64,000 nucleotides of DNA. Source: a virus. Where the stretch lies: positions 47,976 to 111,975 of IMG/VR virus record IMGVR_UViG_3300023179_000037; one strand, 5' to 3'. The notes under the pieces are model-generated. The model had not been told where the DNA came from. It ran no database searches and saw nothing but the letters and a program-made list of their open reading frames with translations. Positions 53,054 through 59,992 of the stretch are shown one piece after another. The position numbers were made by a program, and so were the translations under genes. Within the stretch, counting starts at the first letter, position 1, and each line of letters begins with the position of its first letter.

Positions 53054-53813
53054 TTTGCACATTGATCACTGGGGTCGTAGTTTTGAAACTGATTGGCTAT
53101 GCGATCAAAAAAGTGATATTCTAGTTGTTGCAGGAGATACTAGTGATAGTGTAGATATAACATGTGAATATTTACACAAGCTTACTAATTATTATACAGA
53201 TGTTTTAGTTGTTGATGGTAATCATGAACATCAAAATAATATGGAAAATTTAGAAGAATCAATACAATACTGGAAATCCTGCGTATCCCAAACATTGGCA
53301 ACTTATCTGGGAGATAAACAACCCACAATAAATGGTGTTAAATTTATTGGAATCTGTGGATGGTGGAGTTTTGATTTTGGCTTACCCAATATTAGCTCAG
53401 AACAAACTATATCTACATGTAAAGATCGTTATGGACTTACTGATATTGCAATTCAAAATCAAATGAATCAAAGTCTTCTAGATGCAAATCATATTACAAA
53501 TTTAATGGTGGAAGCAACACTTAATTCCGAAGTAAATGATATTGTAGTTGTTACTCATAGTTTGCCTCACTCCAGTTGTATTAGTTGGAATAGATACCCT
53601 CCAGATTACAATGTAGTGGGTTGCTATGGAAATACTAGACTGCAATGGGTATTAGACGCTGATATTAATAAAAAATGTCGCTATTGGGTTTTTGGACATA
53701 ATCATGATAGAAAAAATGTACCATATAAGTCTCTACGTTTCATCAGTAATCCTCGAGGCCGTCGTGAAGATTGGAACAGAATAGATTATCAAGCTCATAC
53801 GATAGAAATTTAA
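53031..53813 (+). CDS. Calcineurin-like metallophosphoesterase
   Basis: A 260-aa protein. Metal motifs: VSDLHIDHWG, VVAGDTSDS, DGNHEHQN, VTHSLPHSS and FGHNHDRKN. It resembles phage and bacterial metallophosphatases of broad class (phosphodiesterase, Ser/Thr phosphatase or nuclease), distinct from the PlcP-like protein upstream in lacking the LpxH-type Cys-Lys helix. It overlaps the RimK-like gene by 23 bases. The start (MIFDLVSDLHID) is fixed by the motif. Substrate unknown. Confidence 0.82.
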   Translation: MIFDLVSDLHIDHWGRSFETDWLCDQKSDILVVAGDTSDSVDITCEYLHKLTNYYTDVLVVDGNHEHQNNMENLEESIQYWKSCVSQTLATYLGDKQPTINGVKFIGICGWWSFDFGLPNISSEQTISTCKDRYGLTDIAIQNQMNQSLLDANHITNLMVEATLNSEVNDIVVVTHSLPHSSCISWNRYPPDYNVVGCYGNTRLQWVLDADINKKCRYWVFGHNHDRKNVPYKSLRFISNPRGRREDWNRIDYQAHTIEI

Positions 53814-53820
53814 ATAAAAA

Positions 53821-54402
53821 ATGAATTTTATCACAGATTGTGATATTATAAATTCTATAGATATAAATGATCTTTGGGTAATTGACAAATTTATATTGTC
53901 TAAGAAATTGGGATACTTATGTGGGCCGGCAGGGGTCCTTCCACCAAATGAAGGAAAATATATTGTTCGTCCTTGCATAAATATAAGAATGCTATCTAAA
54001 GGTGCTAAATTCATGTGGTTAAATACCATAGATGATATAATACCCGACGGATTCTTTTGGTGTGAAGTATTTGAAGGTCGTCATAGAACTTTTGACTACA
54101 ATTGGGGCAAACAAATACTAGCTGTTGAAGGTTTTAGAGACGATCCCGACCGATTAGACAGATTTAGCAGATGGACCAAAATAGATGATGAATATATACT
54201 ACCAGATTTTATTCAAGAAATAGCTTCTAGATATGAATGGTTTAATATTGAAACCATTGGTAATAAAATTATAGAAGCGCACTTTAGATATAATGATGAT
54301 TTTGCTAATCACAATGCCAAAACAATTATTCCTATTTGGAAAGAATATTTTTATGAAAGTCAAGAGGGCGATAGACTAGGATTTTTATTAAGATATGACT
54401 AA
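53821..54402 (+). CDS. Conserved phage protein with possible ATP-grasp-like features
   Basis: A 193-aa protein of a family conserved in T4-like aquatic phages: YLCGPAGVLPPNEGKYIVRP (about 32-51), CINIRMLSKGAKFM, FFWCEVFEGRHRTFDYNWG, and IIEAHFRYNDDF near the end. The final E-x5-N arrangement and the VRP strand recall the Mg-binding region of ATP-grasp enzymes, but the ATP-binding Lys loop is not clear. No firm function. It overlaps the next gene by 8 bases and sits inside the PlcP-Agt cassette. Confidence 0.55.
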   Translation: MNFITDCDIINSIDINDLWVIDKFILSKKLGYLCGPAGVLPPNEGKYIVRPCINIRMLSKGAKFMWLNTIDDIIPDGFFWCEVFEGRHRTFDYNWGKQILAVEGFRDDPDRLDRFSRWTKIDDEYILPDFIQEIASRYEWFNIETIGNKIIEAHFRYNDDFANHNAKTIIPIWKEYFYESQEGDRLGFLLRYD

Positions 54403-55405
54403 AAAGATACTAGTAATAACTGATAACTTAACAGATCAGATTAATGGTGTGGTTACAACCTATAAAAATCTTGAGGCGTTTGCGATTCGTGATGATTATA
54501 ACATTGTTTATATTACTCCCAATGAGTTCCGCCACTTTGATTGCCCTGTGTATAACGAAGTCAAGATTGCCTATCCGAGGTCGATGGGCACGAAGATTAA
54601 GAAGATCAATCCGAATTATATCCATATCGCAACAGAGGGTCCTGTGGGTTTGTGGGCTCGAGCATATCTTACAAAACGTGGTTATAGTTACAATACTGCT
54701 TATCATACTAAATTCCCTGAAGGATTACATACCTTGGTTGGAATACCTGAAACCATAACTTGGAAGTATATTAAATGGTTTCACAAACATACAGGCAAAG
54801 TATTAACAACTACAGATGCAATGGTAAATCTACTAAAGGAAAAAGGTTTGAGAGCAGAAATTATTCCTTGGACACGAGGAGTTGACAGATCTATTTTTAA
54901 TGATTCGCTGAGAAATAAATCTAATAAAGTCGTCAAGTTGGTTTGTGTTAGTAGAATTAGTAAAGAAAAAAATCTAGATGATTTCTGTAGTTTAGTTTAT
55001 CCAAACGCTGAGAAAATACTCGTGGGCGATGGCCCATACCGAGAAGAATTAGAAAACAAATATTCTGATGTAAAATTTGTTGGATTTAAAACGGGAACAG
55101 ATTTAGCTTACTATTTTGCCAATGCTGATGTATTTGTTTTTCCATCACGTTGGGAAACTTTCGGAATCGTAATGATAGAAGCCATGGCATGTGGTACTCC
55201 AGTTGCAGCTTATCCGTGTCAAGGGCCCTTGGAAGTAGTTGATCACGGAAGTACTGGATTTCTTAGTAACGATTTAAATTTAGCAATCACTGAGTGTTTA
55301 TCATTAGATAGAAATGAAGTGATATGTAAAAGTAATAAGTGGTCTTGGGAATCTGCTTGGAATATTTTTAAAGATAACTTAACGCCATTAGATAAAAAAC
55401 ACTGA
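54395..55405 (+). CDS. Agt-like diacylglycerol glycosyltransferase (GT4)
   Basis: A 336-aa GT-B glycosyltransferase. NGVVTTYKNLEAF (acceptor Gly-loop), YIHIATEGPVGLWARAY, NTAYHTKFPEGL, IPWTRGVDRSIFN, LVCVSRISKEKNLDDF, ILVGDGPYREEL and VFPSRWETFGIVMIEAMACG (E-x7-E) are all present at normal spacing; length is that of full GT4 enzymes. This form matches Agt, the bacterial glycosyltransferase that makes glycosyl-diacylglycerol lipids and is paired with PlcP in many aquatic proteobacteria. The middle (about 54520-54660) uses more GC-rich codons than its flanks. Acceptor identity is inferred from PlcP nearby. Confidence 0.82.
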   Translation: MTKKILVITDNLTDQINGVVTTYKNLEAFAIRDDYNIVYITPNEFRHFDCPVYNEVKIAYPRSMGTKIKKINPNYIHIATEGPVGLWARAYLTKRGYSYNTAYHTKFPEGLHTLVGIPETITWKYIKWFHKHTGKVLTTTDAMVNLLKEKGLRAEIIPWTRGVDRSIFNDSLRNKSNKVVKLVCVSRISKEKNLDDFCSLVYPNAEKILVGDGPYREELENKYSDVKFVGFKTGTDLAYYFANADVFVFPSRWETFGIVMIEAMACGTPVAAYPCQGPLEVVDHGSTGFLSNDLNLAITECLSLDRNEVICKSNKWSWESAWNIFKDNLTPLDKKH

Positions 55406-55447
55406 GATATCAAAATACACAATACAATGTTATTGTATAAGTTTTAG

Positions 55448-55470
55448 TATCCGAGCATTTGACTCGGATA
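55448..55470 (+). terminator. Hairpin, possible terminator overlapping the next promoter
   Basis: TATCCGAG (55448-55455), 7-base loop, CTCGGATA (55463-55470): a perfect 8-bp stem 43 bases after the Agt stop, then ACTTTTGG. The loop and second arm contain the -35 box of the following promoter, so folding in the upstream transcript and initiation of the next one share the same DNA. Confidence 0.55.
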
Positions 55471-55487
55471 ACTTTTGGTTATATAAT
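55459..55487 (+). promoter_or_regulatory. Early sigma70-type promoter P1
   Basis: TTGACT (55459-55464), 17 bases, TATAAT (55482-55487), then ATGGTATGATGAG. The flanks ACTTTTGGTT and ATGGTAT recur in the other early promoters downstream. The predicted transcription start falls on or next to the ATG at 55493. Confidence 0.85.
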
Positions 55488-55492
55488 ATGGT

Positions 55493-55798
55493 ATGATGAG
55501 AAAAAAGCGATCTGACAGACGTCACATTGTATACATGCTACAGAACACCGTAACAGGCGAGTTCTACATTGGTGTTACTCAGGGATTTAGACAAAAGGAT
55601 CTTCGTGTACGAGTGCTAAAGCACTTTCAGAGGGCCCTAGCAGAGTCTAAAGACTGGGCATTGTGCAAGAATATTCGCACATACGGCCCTGAGAGCTTCT
55701 TCTGGACCATCTTAGAAGTCGTGAAGGGCAAAGTGCCAGCGCATGACTTCGAGCGTCTGCTGACCAAGATGTACAAGCCAGAGTTGAACACCCAGTAA
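55493..55798 (+). CDS. Small GIY-YIG protein, possibly leaderless
   Basis: A 101-aa protein: HIVYMLQNTVTGEFYIGVT (about 11-29) matches the GIY-YIG strand pair, LRVRVLKHFQRAL supplies the Arg of the catalytic helix, and SFFWTILEVV and FERLLTKMYKPELNTQ close the fold. The protein consists of the GIY-YIG domain alone. Two ATGs (55493, 55496) lie at the predicted start point of promoter P1, so no ribosome binding site is available and translation may be leaderless. It lies first in the early gene block. Confidence 0.75.
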   Translation: MMRKKRSDRRHIVYMLQNTVTGEFYIGVTQGFRQKDLRVRVLKHFQRALAESKDWALCKNIRTYGPESFFWTILEVVKGKVPAHDFERLLTKMYKPELNTQ

Positions 55799-55819
55799 CC
55801 CTTCAGAGTGCTCGGGCTC

Positions 55820-55848
55820 TTGACATGGATTACTTTTGGTTTTATAAT
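55820..55848 (+). promoter_or_regulatory. Early sigma70-type promoter P2 with upstream CCCTTCAG element
   Basis: TTGACA (55820-55825), 17 bases, TATAAT (55843-55848), then ATGGGTATAGTGA. Just after the GIY-YIG stop comes CCCTTCAGAGTGCTCGGGCT, a sequence repeated before P3 and P4 in near-identical form; AGAGT and GCTCT within it can pair. This is a consensus-strength promoter. Confidence 0.92.
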
Positions 55849-55877
55849 ATGGGTATAGTGAAATTTAGGAGATGCAA

Positions 55878-56789
55878 ATGGCTTCAGTAGCAATCAAGTT
55901 CAATGAGTCCAAGAAGCGCTGGGAAGGCATGGTAAATGGTCGTGTCAAATCCCACAGTACTCATCTTGATTACGTGCAAAATAAGATGACTGCGTTGGGA
56001 TACAGAGTATCTGCAGAACAAGATCTTAAAGAAGATGCAAAGAAAGTTGACGAATTTGGTATTACCAAGCGTTTCGAGTTCGTCAAGCAGATGGTGTCAA
56101 TGGTTGCAAGGAAAACGGTGGCATCGGCAATCATTACTGGCCAAGGTGGTCTAGGTAAGACTCATAGTGTCATCAAAGCTCTAAAAGATTGTGGTCTACA
56201 TGATGTTACTGATCTTGCATCATTCGAGATTGGAACTCGTTTGCAAGGATCTAAATCTTTTCGTATCATCAAAGGATTCAGCACTGCGAAGGGTTTGTAT
56301 CGTTCACTGTTCGAAGGCAACGGTATGACTCTAGTGTTTGATGACACAGATAATATCTTGAAAGACCCGGTTGCTCTTAACCTTTTGAAGGGTGCACTAG
56401 ATTCGTATGGTGAACGTTATATCAATTGGAATGCTGATATCAAAGACGAAGACTTGCCTAGGTCTTTTAAGTTTACTGGAAGTATCGTGTTTATCAGCAA
56501 CAAAGACATGGAGACACTAGATCAAGCAGTCCGTTCGCGTGCTTTGTGTGTCGACCTGAGCATGACTGAATCTCAAAAGATTGAGCGTATGGAGACTATT
56601 GTCGACGATGCAGAATTCTTGCCCGAGTACAGTAAAGAATACAAGCATGATGCTTTAGAGTTTTTGCGTTCAATGGTCAAGAGTGTTCAGAATCTATCGC
56701 TTCGATCACTTATCAGTGTAGTAAAGATTCGTGCTGAGGGTGGCAACTGGAAAGAATTGGCTAAGTACATCTTAACTGCTGGGACTTGA
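55878..56789 (+). CDS. AAA ATPase
   Basis: A 303-aa P-loop ATPase. Walker A GQGGLGKT (88-95), Walker B LVFDDTD (152-158), sensor-1 N208 in VFISNKD, and R219/R221 in AVRSRAL as arginine-finger candidates. The N-terminal 60 residues form a separate small domain (SVAIKFNESKKRWEGMVNGR). Related phage proteins are single-ring AAA ATPases of unknown target. The ATG at 55878 has AGGAG 7 bases upstream; the ATG at 55872 is too close. Composition is more GC-rich than the virion genes. It ends in a terminator. Confidence 0.82.
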   Translation: MASVAIKFNESKKRWEGMVNGRVKSHSTHLDYVQNKMTALGYRVSAEQDLKEDAKKVDEFGITKRFEFVKQMVSMVARKTVASAIITGQGGLGKTHSVIKALKDCGLHDVTDLASFEIGTRLQGSKSFRIIKGFSTAKGLYRSLFEGNGMTLVFDDTDNILKDPVALNLLKGALDSYGERYINWNADIKDEDLPRSFKFTGSIVFISNKDMETLDQAVRSRALCVDLSMTESQKIERMETIVDDAEFLPEYSKEYKHDALEFLRSMVKSVQNLSLRSLISVVKIRAEGGNWKELAKYILTAGT

Positions 56790-56804
56790 TTCAGCAGTCT
56801 TTTT
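56775..56804 (+). terminator. Intrinsic terminator at the end of the AAA gene
   Basis: ACTGCTG (56775-56781), a 10-base loop, CAGCAGT (56792-56798), then CTTTTT. The stem begins inside the last codons of the AAA gene and overlaps the -35 box of the following promoter. Confidence 0.75.
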
Positions 56805-56814
56805 AATATATACT
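56786..56814 (+). promoter_or_regulatory. Early promoter P8 within a terminator
   Basis: TTGATT (56786-56791), 17 bases, TATACT (56809-56814), then a GTAAGGAAT ribosome binding site before the ATG at 56839. The -35 lies in the loop of the terminator hairpin. Weaker than P2-P6. Confidence 0.6.
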
Positions 56815-56838
56815 TATTGAATATTGTAAGGAATTAAT

Positions 56839-57087
56839 ATGAGAAAACGTTTAGTACCCGGTTTAAAGAATTCACAGCGTGTTCGATTCATCATTGATGG
56901 ATTCGGGTTCTTTTGTACGGTAGAAGATCTTTGGATGAATACTGGTACAACTAGTCATGCTACTGCTCTACAGGATGCAGTCTTTGCTCTCGCATCTAGC
57001 AAGAGTGACCCAGGACCTGCGGGGAAGGCATGCATTGGTATTGCTGGGACATGGCGCGGACACAATGTTCAAATTGATCTTTGCTAG
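56839..57087 (+). CDS. Small early protein, unknown
   Basis: An 82-aa protein beginning with a basic stretch (MRKRLVPGLKNSQRVRF) and followed by a beta-like FIIDGFGFFCTVEDLWMN and an Ala/Gly-rich end (GIAGTWRGHNVQIDLC). TAAGGA precedes the ATG. No family recognised. The gene is in the early operon and shares the GC-richer codons of its neighbours. Confidence 0.6.
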   Translation: MRKRLVPGLKNSQRVRFIIDGFGFFCTVEDLWMNTGTTSHATALQDAVFALASSKSDPGPAGKACIGIAGTWRGHNVQIDLC

Positions 57088-57094
57088 GGGTATT

Positions 57095-57169
57095 ATGAAT
57101 AATACCGTTGTGTTAAGCTTCAATGATTCTGTTGTTATTCTCAATCTTGTACAGTATCACTCAAAATGA
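57095..57169 (+). CDS. Tiny possible peptide gene
   Basis: A 24-aa frame (MNNTVVLSFNDSVVILNLVQ at the start) preceded by CTAGGGGT and overlapping the next ATG (ATGA), as the real genes here do. It is too short to assign and may only couple translation to the next gene. Confidence 0.35.
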   Translation: MNNTVVLSFNDSVVILNLVQYHSK

Positions 57170-57432
57170 GTATACTAGAAATTTTATTGGGAGCAGTTTT
57201 AATTTGGGCAATTATTGCTAATATTAGGGGAGACTATCCAAGCTCTCGCATGAAAGTGTCTCGTCCCGTATCTATAAGTGAAATAGTTTTTATAAAAATT
57301 GAAAAAATTGATGACAATTATTATCTTTGGAACAAAGATACCGAAGATTTTTTAGCTCAAGGTCCCACTATAGAAAAGGCTTTACAAGCATTGATGATGA
57401 GATATCCAAATACAACCTTTAAAAACGAATAG
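57166..57432 (+). CDS. Small membrane-anchored protein, unknown
   Basis: An 88-aa protein with an N-terminal hydrophobic helix (SILEILLGAVLIWAIIANI) and a soluble domain (KIEKIDDNYYLWNKDTEDF; IEKALQALMMRYPNTTF). This looks like a single-pass inner-membrane protein exposing a small cytoplasmic domain. No family recognised. Confidence 0.6.
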   Translation: MSILEILLGAVLIWAIIANIRGDYPSSRMKVSRPVSISEIVFIKIEKIDDNYYLWNKDTEDFLAQGPTIEKALQALMMRYPNTTFKNE

Positions 57433-57465
57433 CAAGACTCAAAATAAATTCAAAAAAGGATTAAA

Positions 57466-57657
57466 ATGCCTGAATTAAAACCATGTCCGTGTTGCGGCAG
57501 CACAGATATTAAGTTTATTTCCTTAACACAAGAAAACATTGATATGAGTCTTATTACTTGTAATAATTGTGGTATTATGGCATCTGCTTTACAGACAAAA
57601 CCAAATGATCCTGTTACTGTCTGGAATAAACGTTTTAACGAAAATTTATTGGCTTGA
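57466..57657 (+). CDS. Restriction alleviation protein, Lar-like
   Basis: A 63-aa protein with LKPCPCCGSTDI (4-15) and ITCNNCGIMA (30-39), then VTVWNKR near the end: the Lar pattern of two zinc knuckles and a closing WN-x-R. Lar of the Rac prophage relieves type I restriction; many phage homologues have no tested function. An AAAAGGAT site precedes the ATG. Expression early in infection would suit an anti-restriction role. The -35 box of P7 overlaps the stop. Confidence 0.75.
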   Translation: MPELKPCPCCGSTDIKFISLTQENIDMSLITCNNCGIMASALQTKPNDPVTVWNKRFNENLLA

Positions 57658-57682
57658 CATATTTAACTTTTGAATATACAAT
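57654..57682 (+). promoter_or_regulatory. Early promoter P7
   Basis: TTGACA (57654-57659), 17 bases, TACAAT (57677-57682), then ATTGGTATAGTAA. ACTTTTGAATA in the spacer resembles P4. An AAGGAG site before the ATG at 57714 follows. Confidence 0.85.
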
Positions 57683-57713
57683 ATTGGTATAGTAACAAAA
57701 AGGAGTTTTTATT

Positions 57714-58148
57714 ATGGGTTTAGACATGTATTTAAGAGCACGTCGTCATTTGAGTTATGATGACGTTCGTCGCAATACACTAATACAAGAATTCAACGTT
57801 CCCGATGGTTGGGAAACAAACGAAGTCAGCTTTGAAGTAGGCTACTGGAGAAAAGCCAATGCCATTCACAAGTGGTTCGTTGACAACATCCAAAGTGGAA
57901 ACGATAACTGCGGTGAGTATTATCTGAATAAAGTTGATCTTCAGACTCTTCGAGATCTTTGTACGCGAGTAAAAGCTGAACCAGACAAGGCGCAAGAGCT
58001 GCTACCTTCGCAGAGCGGATTCTTTTTTGGTAGTACTCAATATGATGAGGGGTACTTTCATGATATTGATCAGACCATTGCCATTATAGATAGAGTTCTT
58101 AACTGTAATGATGCAGGTTTTGACTACTATTATTCTTCGAGCTGGTAA
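57714..58148 (+). CDS. Conserved phage protein of unknown function
   Basis: A 144-aa protein beginning MGLDMYLRARRHLSY, with VGYWRKANAIHKWFVDNIQ (about 43-61), LLPSQSGFFFGSTQYDEGYF and a helical DIDQTIAIIDRVLN. A family with exactly this set of blocks is widespread in phages and some bacteria, without a known function. A strong AAGGAG site after promoter P7. Confidence 0.7.
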   Translation: MGLDMYLRARRHLSYDDVRRNTLIQEFNVPDGWETNEVSFEVGYWRKANAIHKWFVDNIQSGNDNCGEYYLNKVDLQTLRDLCTRVKAEPDKAQELLPSQSGFFFGSTQYDEGYFHDIDQTIAIIDRVLNCNDAGFDYYYSSSW

Positions 58149-58376
58149 ATGAATAGAATTAGTTTGCTTGAAAAAGCAGGTTTTGTTTTGTGGGGCGACG
58201 AAGAGTATGCTACTGGCATTGTAGACTGGGCATCTAACTATGACGATGAAGTCTACAATCTTATCAATATTGTAATCGACGAGTGTGCAAAACAAGTAGA
58301 TCACATTAAAGTATTGGACAGTACTCTCGGTGATCACATCAGACAAAAAATGAATGGAGTGAAAAGTGAAGTTTAA
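58149..58376 (+). CDS. Small early protein, unknown
   Basis: A 75-aa acidic protein (MNRISLLEKAGFVLWGDEEY at the start; VYNLINIVIDECAKQVDHI), predicted helical. It starts directly after the upstream stop. No family recognised. Confidence 0.55.
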   Translation: MNRISLLEKAGFVLWGDEEYATGIVDWASNYDDEVYNLINIVIDECAKQVDHIKVLDSTLGDHIRQKMNGVKSEV

Positions 58377-58605
58377 TCGTTTTGATTTTGAGCAGCAACT
58401 GTTAGAATGTTGGGGTGTTACCAAGGACATCAAAACTCTATGCGAGGCAGTGTGTGATAGAAATCCTGCTATGACTGAGGATGAGATTGCTAATGTTCTA
58501 ATTGGATTAGAATCTCTCTATGAATTGAAGTTCAATAAGTTGTGGCAGTTGTTTGAAGCTGATGCACATGAACGAGGCATTGATTCCCCAAAGGTTGACA
58601 GCTAA
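58366..58605 (+). CDS. Small early protein, unknown
   Basis: A 79-aa helical, acidic protein (FEQQLLECWGVTKDIKTLCE; EIANVLIGLESLYELKFNKL). It starts at GTG 58366 with GGAG 6 bases upstream, inside the end of the previous gene. The -35 box of P6 lies in its last codons. No family recognised. Confidence 0.6.
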   Translation: MKFNRFDFEQQLLECWGVTKDIKTLCEAVCDRNPAMTEDEIANVLIGLESLYELKFNKLWQLFEADAHERGIDSPKVDS

Positions 58606-58623
58606 TACTGTTTCAATTATAAT
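58595..58623 (+). promoter_or_regulatory. Early promoter P6
   Basis: TTGACA (58595-58600), 17 bases, TATAAT (58618-58623), then TATGGTATAGTGAAAGGA. Perfect consensus with the same downstream block as P5. The -35 lies within the 3' end of the upstream gene. Confidence 0.9.
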
Positions 58624-58647
58624 TATGGTATAGTGAAAGGAACAGAC

Positions 58648-58806
58648 ATGAACATGAATGATCTACACAAATTATCCAACAAAGAACTAGAAACGATTCT
58701 TGCAAAGATCGAGATGGAATTACGAGAGCGCAATCTAGATGCCGAGTATCAACTTTTTGAACAGCAAATGATGATGGCCATTGAAGGAGATGAAATTGAT
58801 TTCTAG
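58648..58806 (+). CDS. Small helical early protein
   Basis: A 52-aa protein (NMNDLHKLSNKELETILAKI, then EMELRERNLDAEYQLFEQQM), a likely single long helix or coiled coil. It follows promoter P6 with an AAAGGAACAGAC site. No family recognised. Confidence 0.6.
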   Translation: MNMNDLHKLSNKELETILAKIEMELRERNLDAEYQLFEQQMMMAIEGDEIDF

Positions 58807-58978
58807 AGCAAGAGAATATACAAATCGAATTCTTGAATTGGATGAGGATGGATTGCTAGATCGAGATTGGCTAATTTTTTCATTACTCAATTGGATGTCC
58901 GAACAAGAAGTAAGATCTTTTTATGAGCGCGTTGTTCAATCCGAAATACTAGATTCTATGGATGACAATGATGAATAA
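58796..58978 (+). CDS. Small early protein with TTG start
   Basis: A 60-aa acidic helical protein (ISRAREYTNRILELDEDGLL; FSLLNWMSEQEVRSFYERV). The best start is TTG at 58796, since AAGGAG (58784-58789) lies 6 bases upstream; the ATG at 58790 directly touches that site and is unlikely to be used. It overlaps both neighbours. No family recognised. Confidence 0.5.
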   Translation: MISRAREYTNRILELDEDGLLDRDWLIFSLLNWMSEQEVRSFYERVVQSEILDSMDDNDE

Positions 58979-59231
58979 ATGGAAAGATACATCTACAATG
59001 CATTACTACTACAGAGAATCTGATGGTAGAGTTTTGGGTAGTGCTTGGTTTTATCCTTTGAATACTGTTTTGTGGTCATCAAAGATTTTTGAAGATGAGT
59101 TTCCTTTTACAAATGCGAGTGAAAAGTTTCTAGGTAACTTTATTGATGAGAAAAGTGCCAAAATGGCTGTGGAAAATTATTGGTTGAAAGAATCTAACAC
59201 ATTGGAGTATGTAAGTGAAGGTAGTAATTAA
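58962..59231 (+). CDS. Small early protein, unknown
   Basis: An 89-aa protein (MHYYYRESDGRVLGSAWFYP in the middle of the N-terminal half). ATGs at 58962, 58968 and 58971 are possible starts; none has a clear ribosome binding site. The tail NYWLKESNTLEYVSE overlaps the next gene. No family recognised. Confidence 0.5.
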   Translation: MTMMNKWKDTSTMHYYYRESDGRVLGSAWFYPLNTVLWSSKIFEDEFPFTNASEKFLGNFIDEKSAKMAVENYWLKESNTLEYVSEGSN

Positions 59232-59547
59232 TCGTTGTTATGGTGGCTTTGGTCTTAGCTTTGAAGCATGCAAACTAATCGCAGAGCGCAAGGGTTGGAC
59301 TCTGGCTACAGACGATTATGATAATGAATACTTTATTCCAGAACTAGGTGAAGATCAAAGACTTGATCCATATGATCTCGAGCGCAATGATCCAGACCTT
59401 GTTGCTGTAGTAGAGGAGTTAGGAGAAGCAGCCGACGGGTATGGTGCAGAACTTAAAATTGTTGATATCCCCGATGATGTTCAGTGGCATATTCAAGAAT
59501 ATGATGGAGTGGAAAAGGTTTGTGAAGATCACCGAACCTGGTTATAA
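59215..59547 (+). CDS. Conserved phage protein of unknown function
   Basis: A 110-aa acidic protein. KVVINRCYGGFGLSFEACKL at the start and IVDIPDDVQWHIQEYDGVE near the end match a family frequent in phages of enterics and other proteobacteria; no function known. The start is GTG at 59215, because the conserved strand begins at residue 2. It ends in TAATG overlap. Confidence 0.75.
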   Translation: MKVVINRCYGGFGLSFEACKLIAERKGWTLATDDYDNEYFIPELGEDQRLDPYDLERNDPDLVAVVEELGEAADGYGAELKIVDIPDDVQWHIQEYDGVEKVCEDHRTWL

Positions 59548-59816
59548 TGGGTGCAGGATTCAAATTCAAACGTAAGCAAAGAAGTGAGGTATATTCGGAC
59601 ATGAATAAAATTACCCTAGATAGAGATGCTCTAGAAACTATTCTTAAACTAGTAGACCAACTCAATCCAAATAATACTATTGATGGTGATAGAGTTACTA
59701 TTACTGCAGATAACAGTTCGGGTATTGGTGTCATTATAGCTGTTGAAATTCCTATAGACATCAACGGTGTTAATGGAACCTTTACAAAAGTTATCGTAGA
59801 TTCAACAAAATGGTAA
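59547..59816 (+). CDS. Small early protein, unknown
   Basis: An 89-aa protein. The first 18 residues (GAGFKFKRKQRSEVYSD) are basic; from M19 (59601) there is a beta-like domain (ITLDRDALETILKLVDQL; VTITADNSSGIGVIIAVE). Translation may begin at either. TAATG overlaps at both ends. Confidence 0.5.
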   Translation: MGAGFKFKRKQRSEVYSDMNKITLDRDALETILKLVDQLNPNNTIDGDRVTITADNSSGIGVIIAVEIPIDINGVNGTFTKVIVDSTKW

Positions 59817-59992
59817 TGAAAACATATACCGTTGAAGAATTATTTTCAGACATACCCGGAGACCCGGCCAATGTACTCTTAACTTTTCCCCCGGAGGTAC
59901 TAGAATCAGTATGCTGGGAGCCAGGAGATACCCTGAACATTCGTACCGAAGACGATAAAATCATCATTGGAAAAAAACATGGGAATGCTTGA
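59816..59992 (+). CDS. AbrB/MazE-like DNA-binding protein
   Basis: A 58-aa protein with the swapped-hairpin (SpoVT-AbrB) pattern: LLTFPPEVLESVCWEPGD, then TLNIRTEDDKIII. MazE-type antitoxins and AbrB regulators have the same PPEVL and PGDxL layout. The ATG at 59816 overlaps the previous stop. No toxin of the MazF type is seen nearby, so a transcription regulator of phage or host genes is more likely than an antitoxin. Confidence 0.6.
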   Translation: MKTYTVEELFSDIPGDPANVLLTFPPEVLESVCWEPGDTLNIRTEDDKIIIGKKHGNA

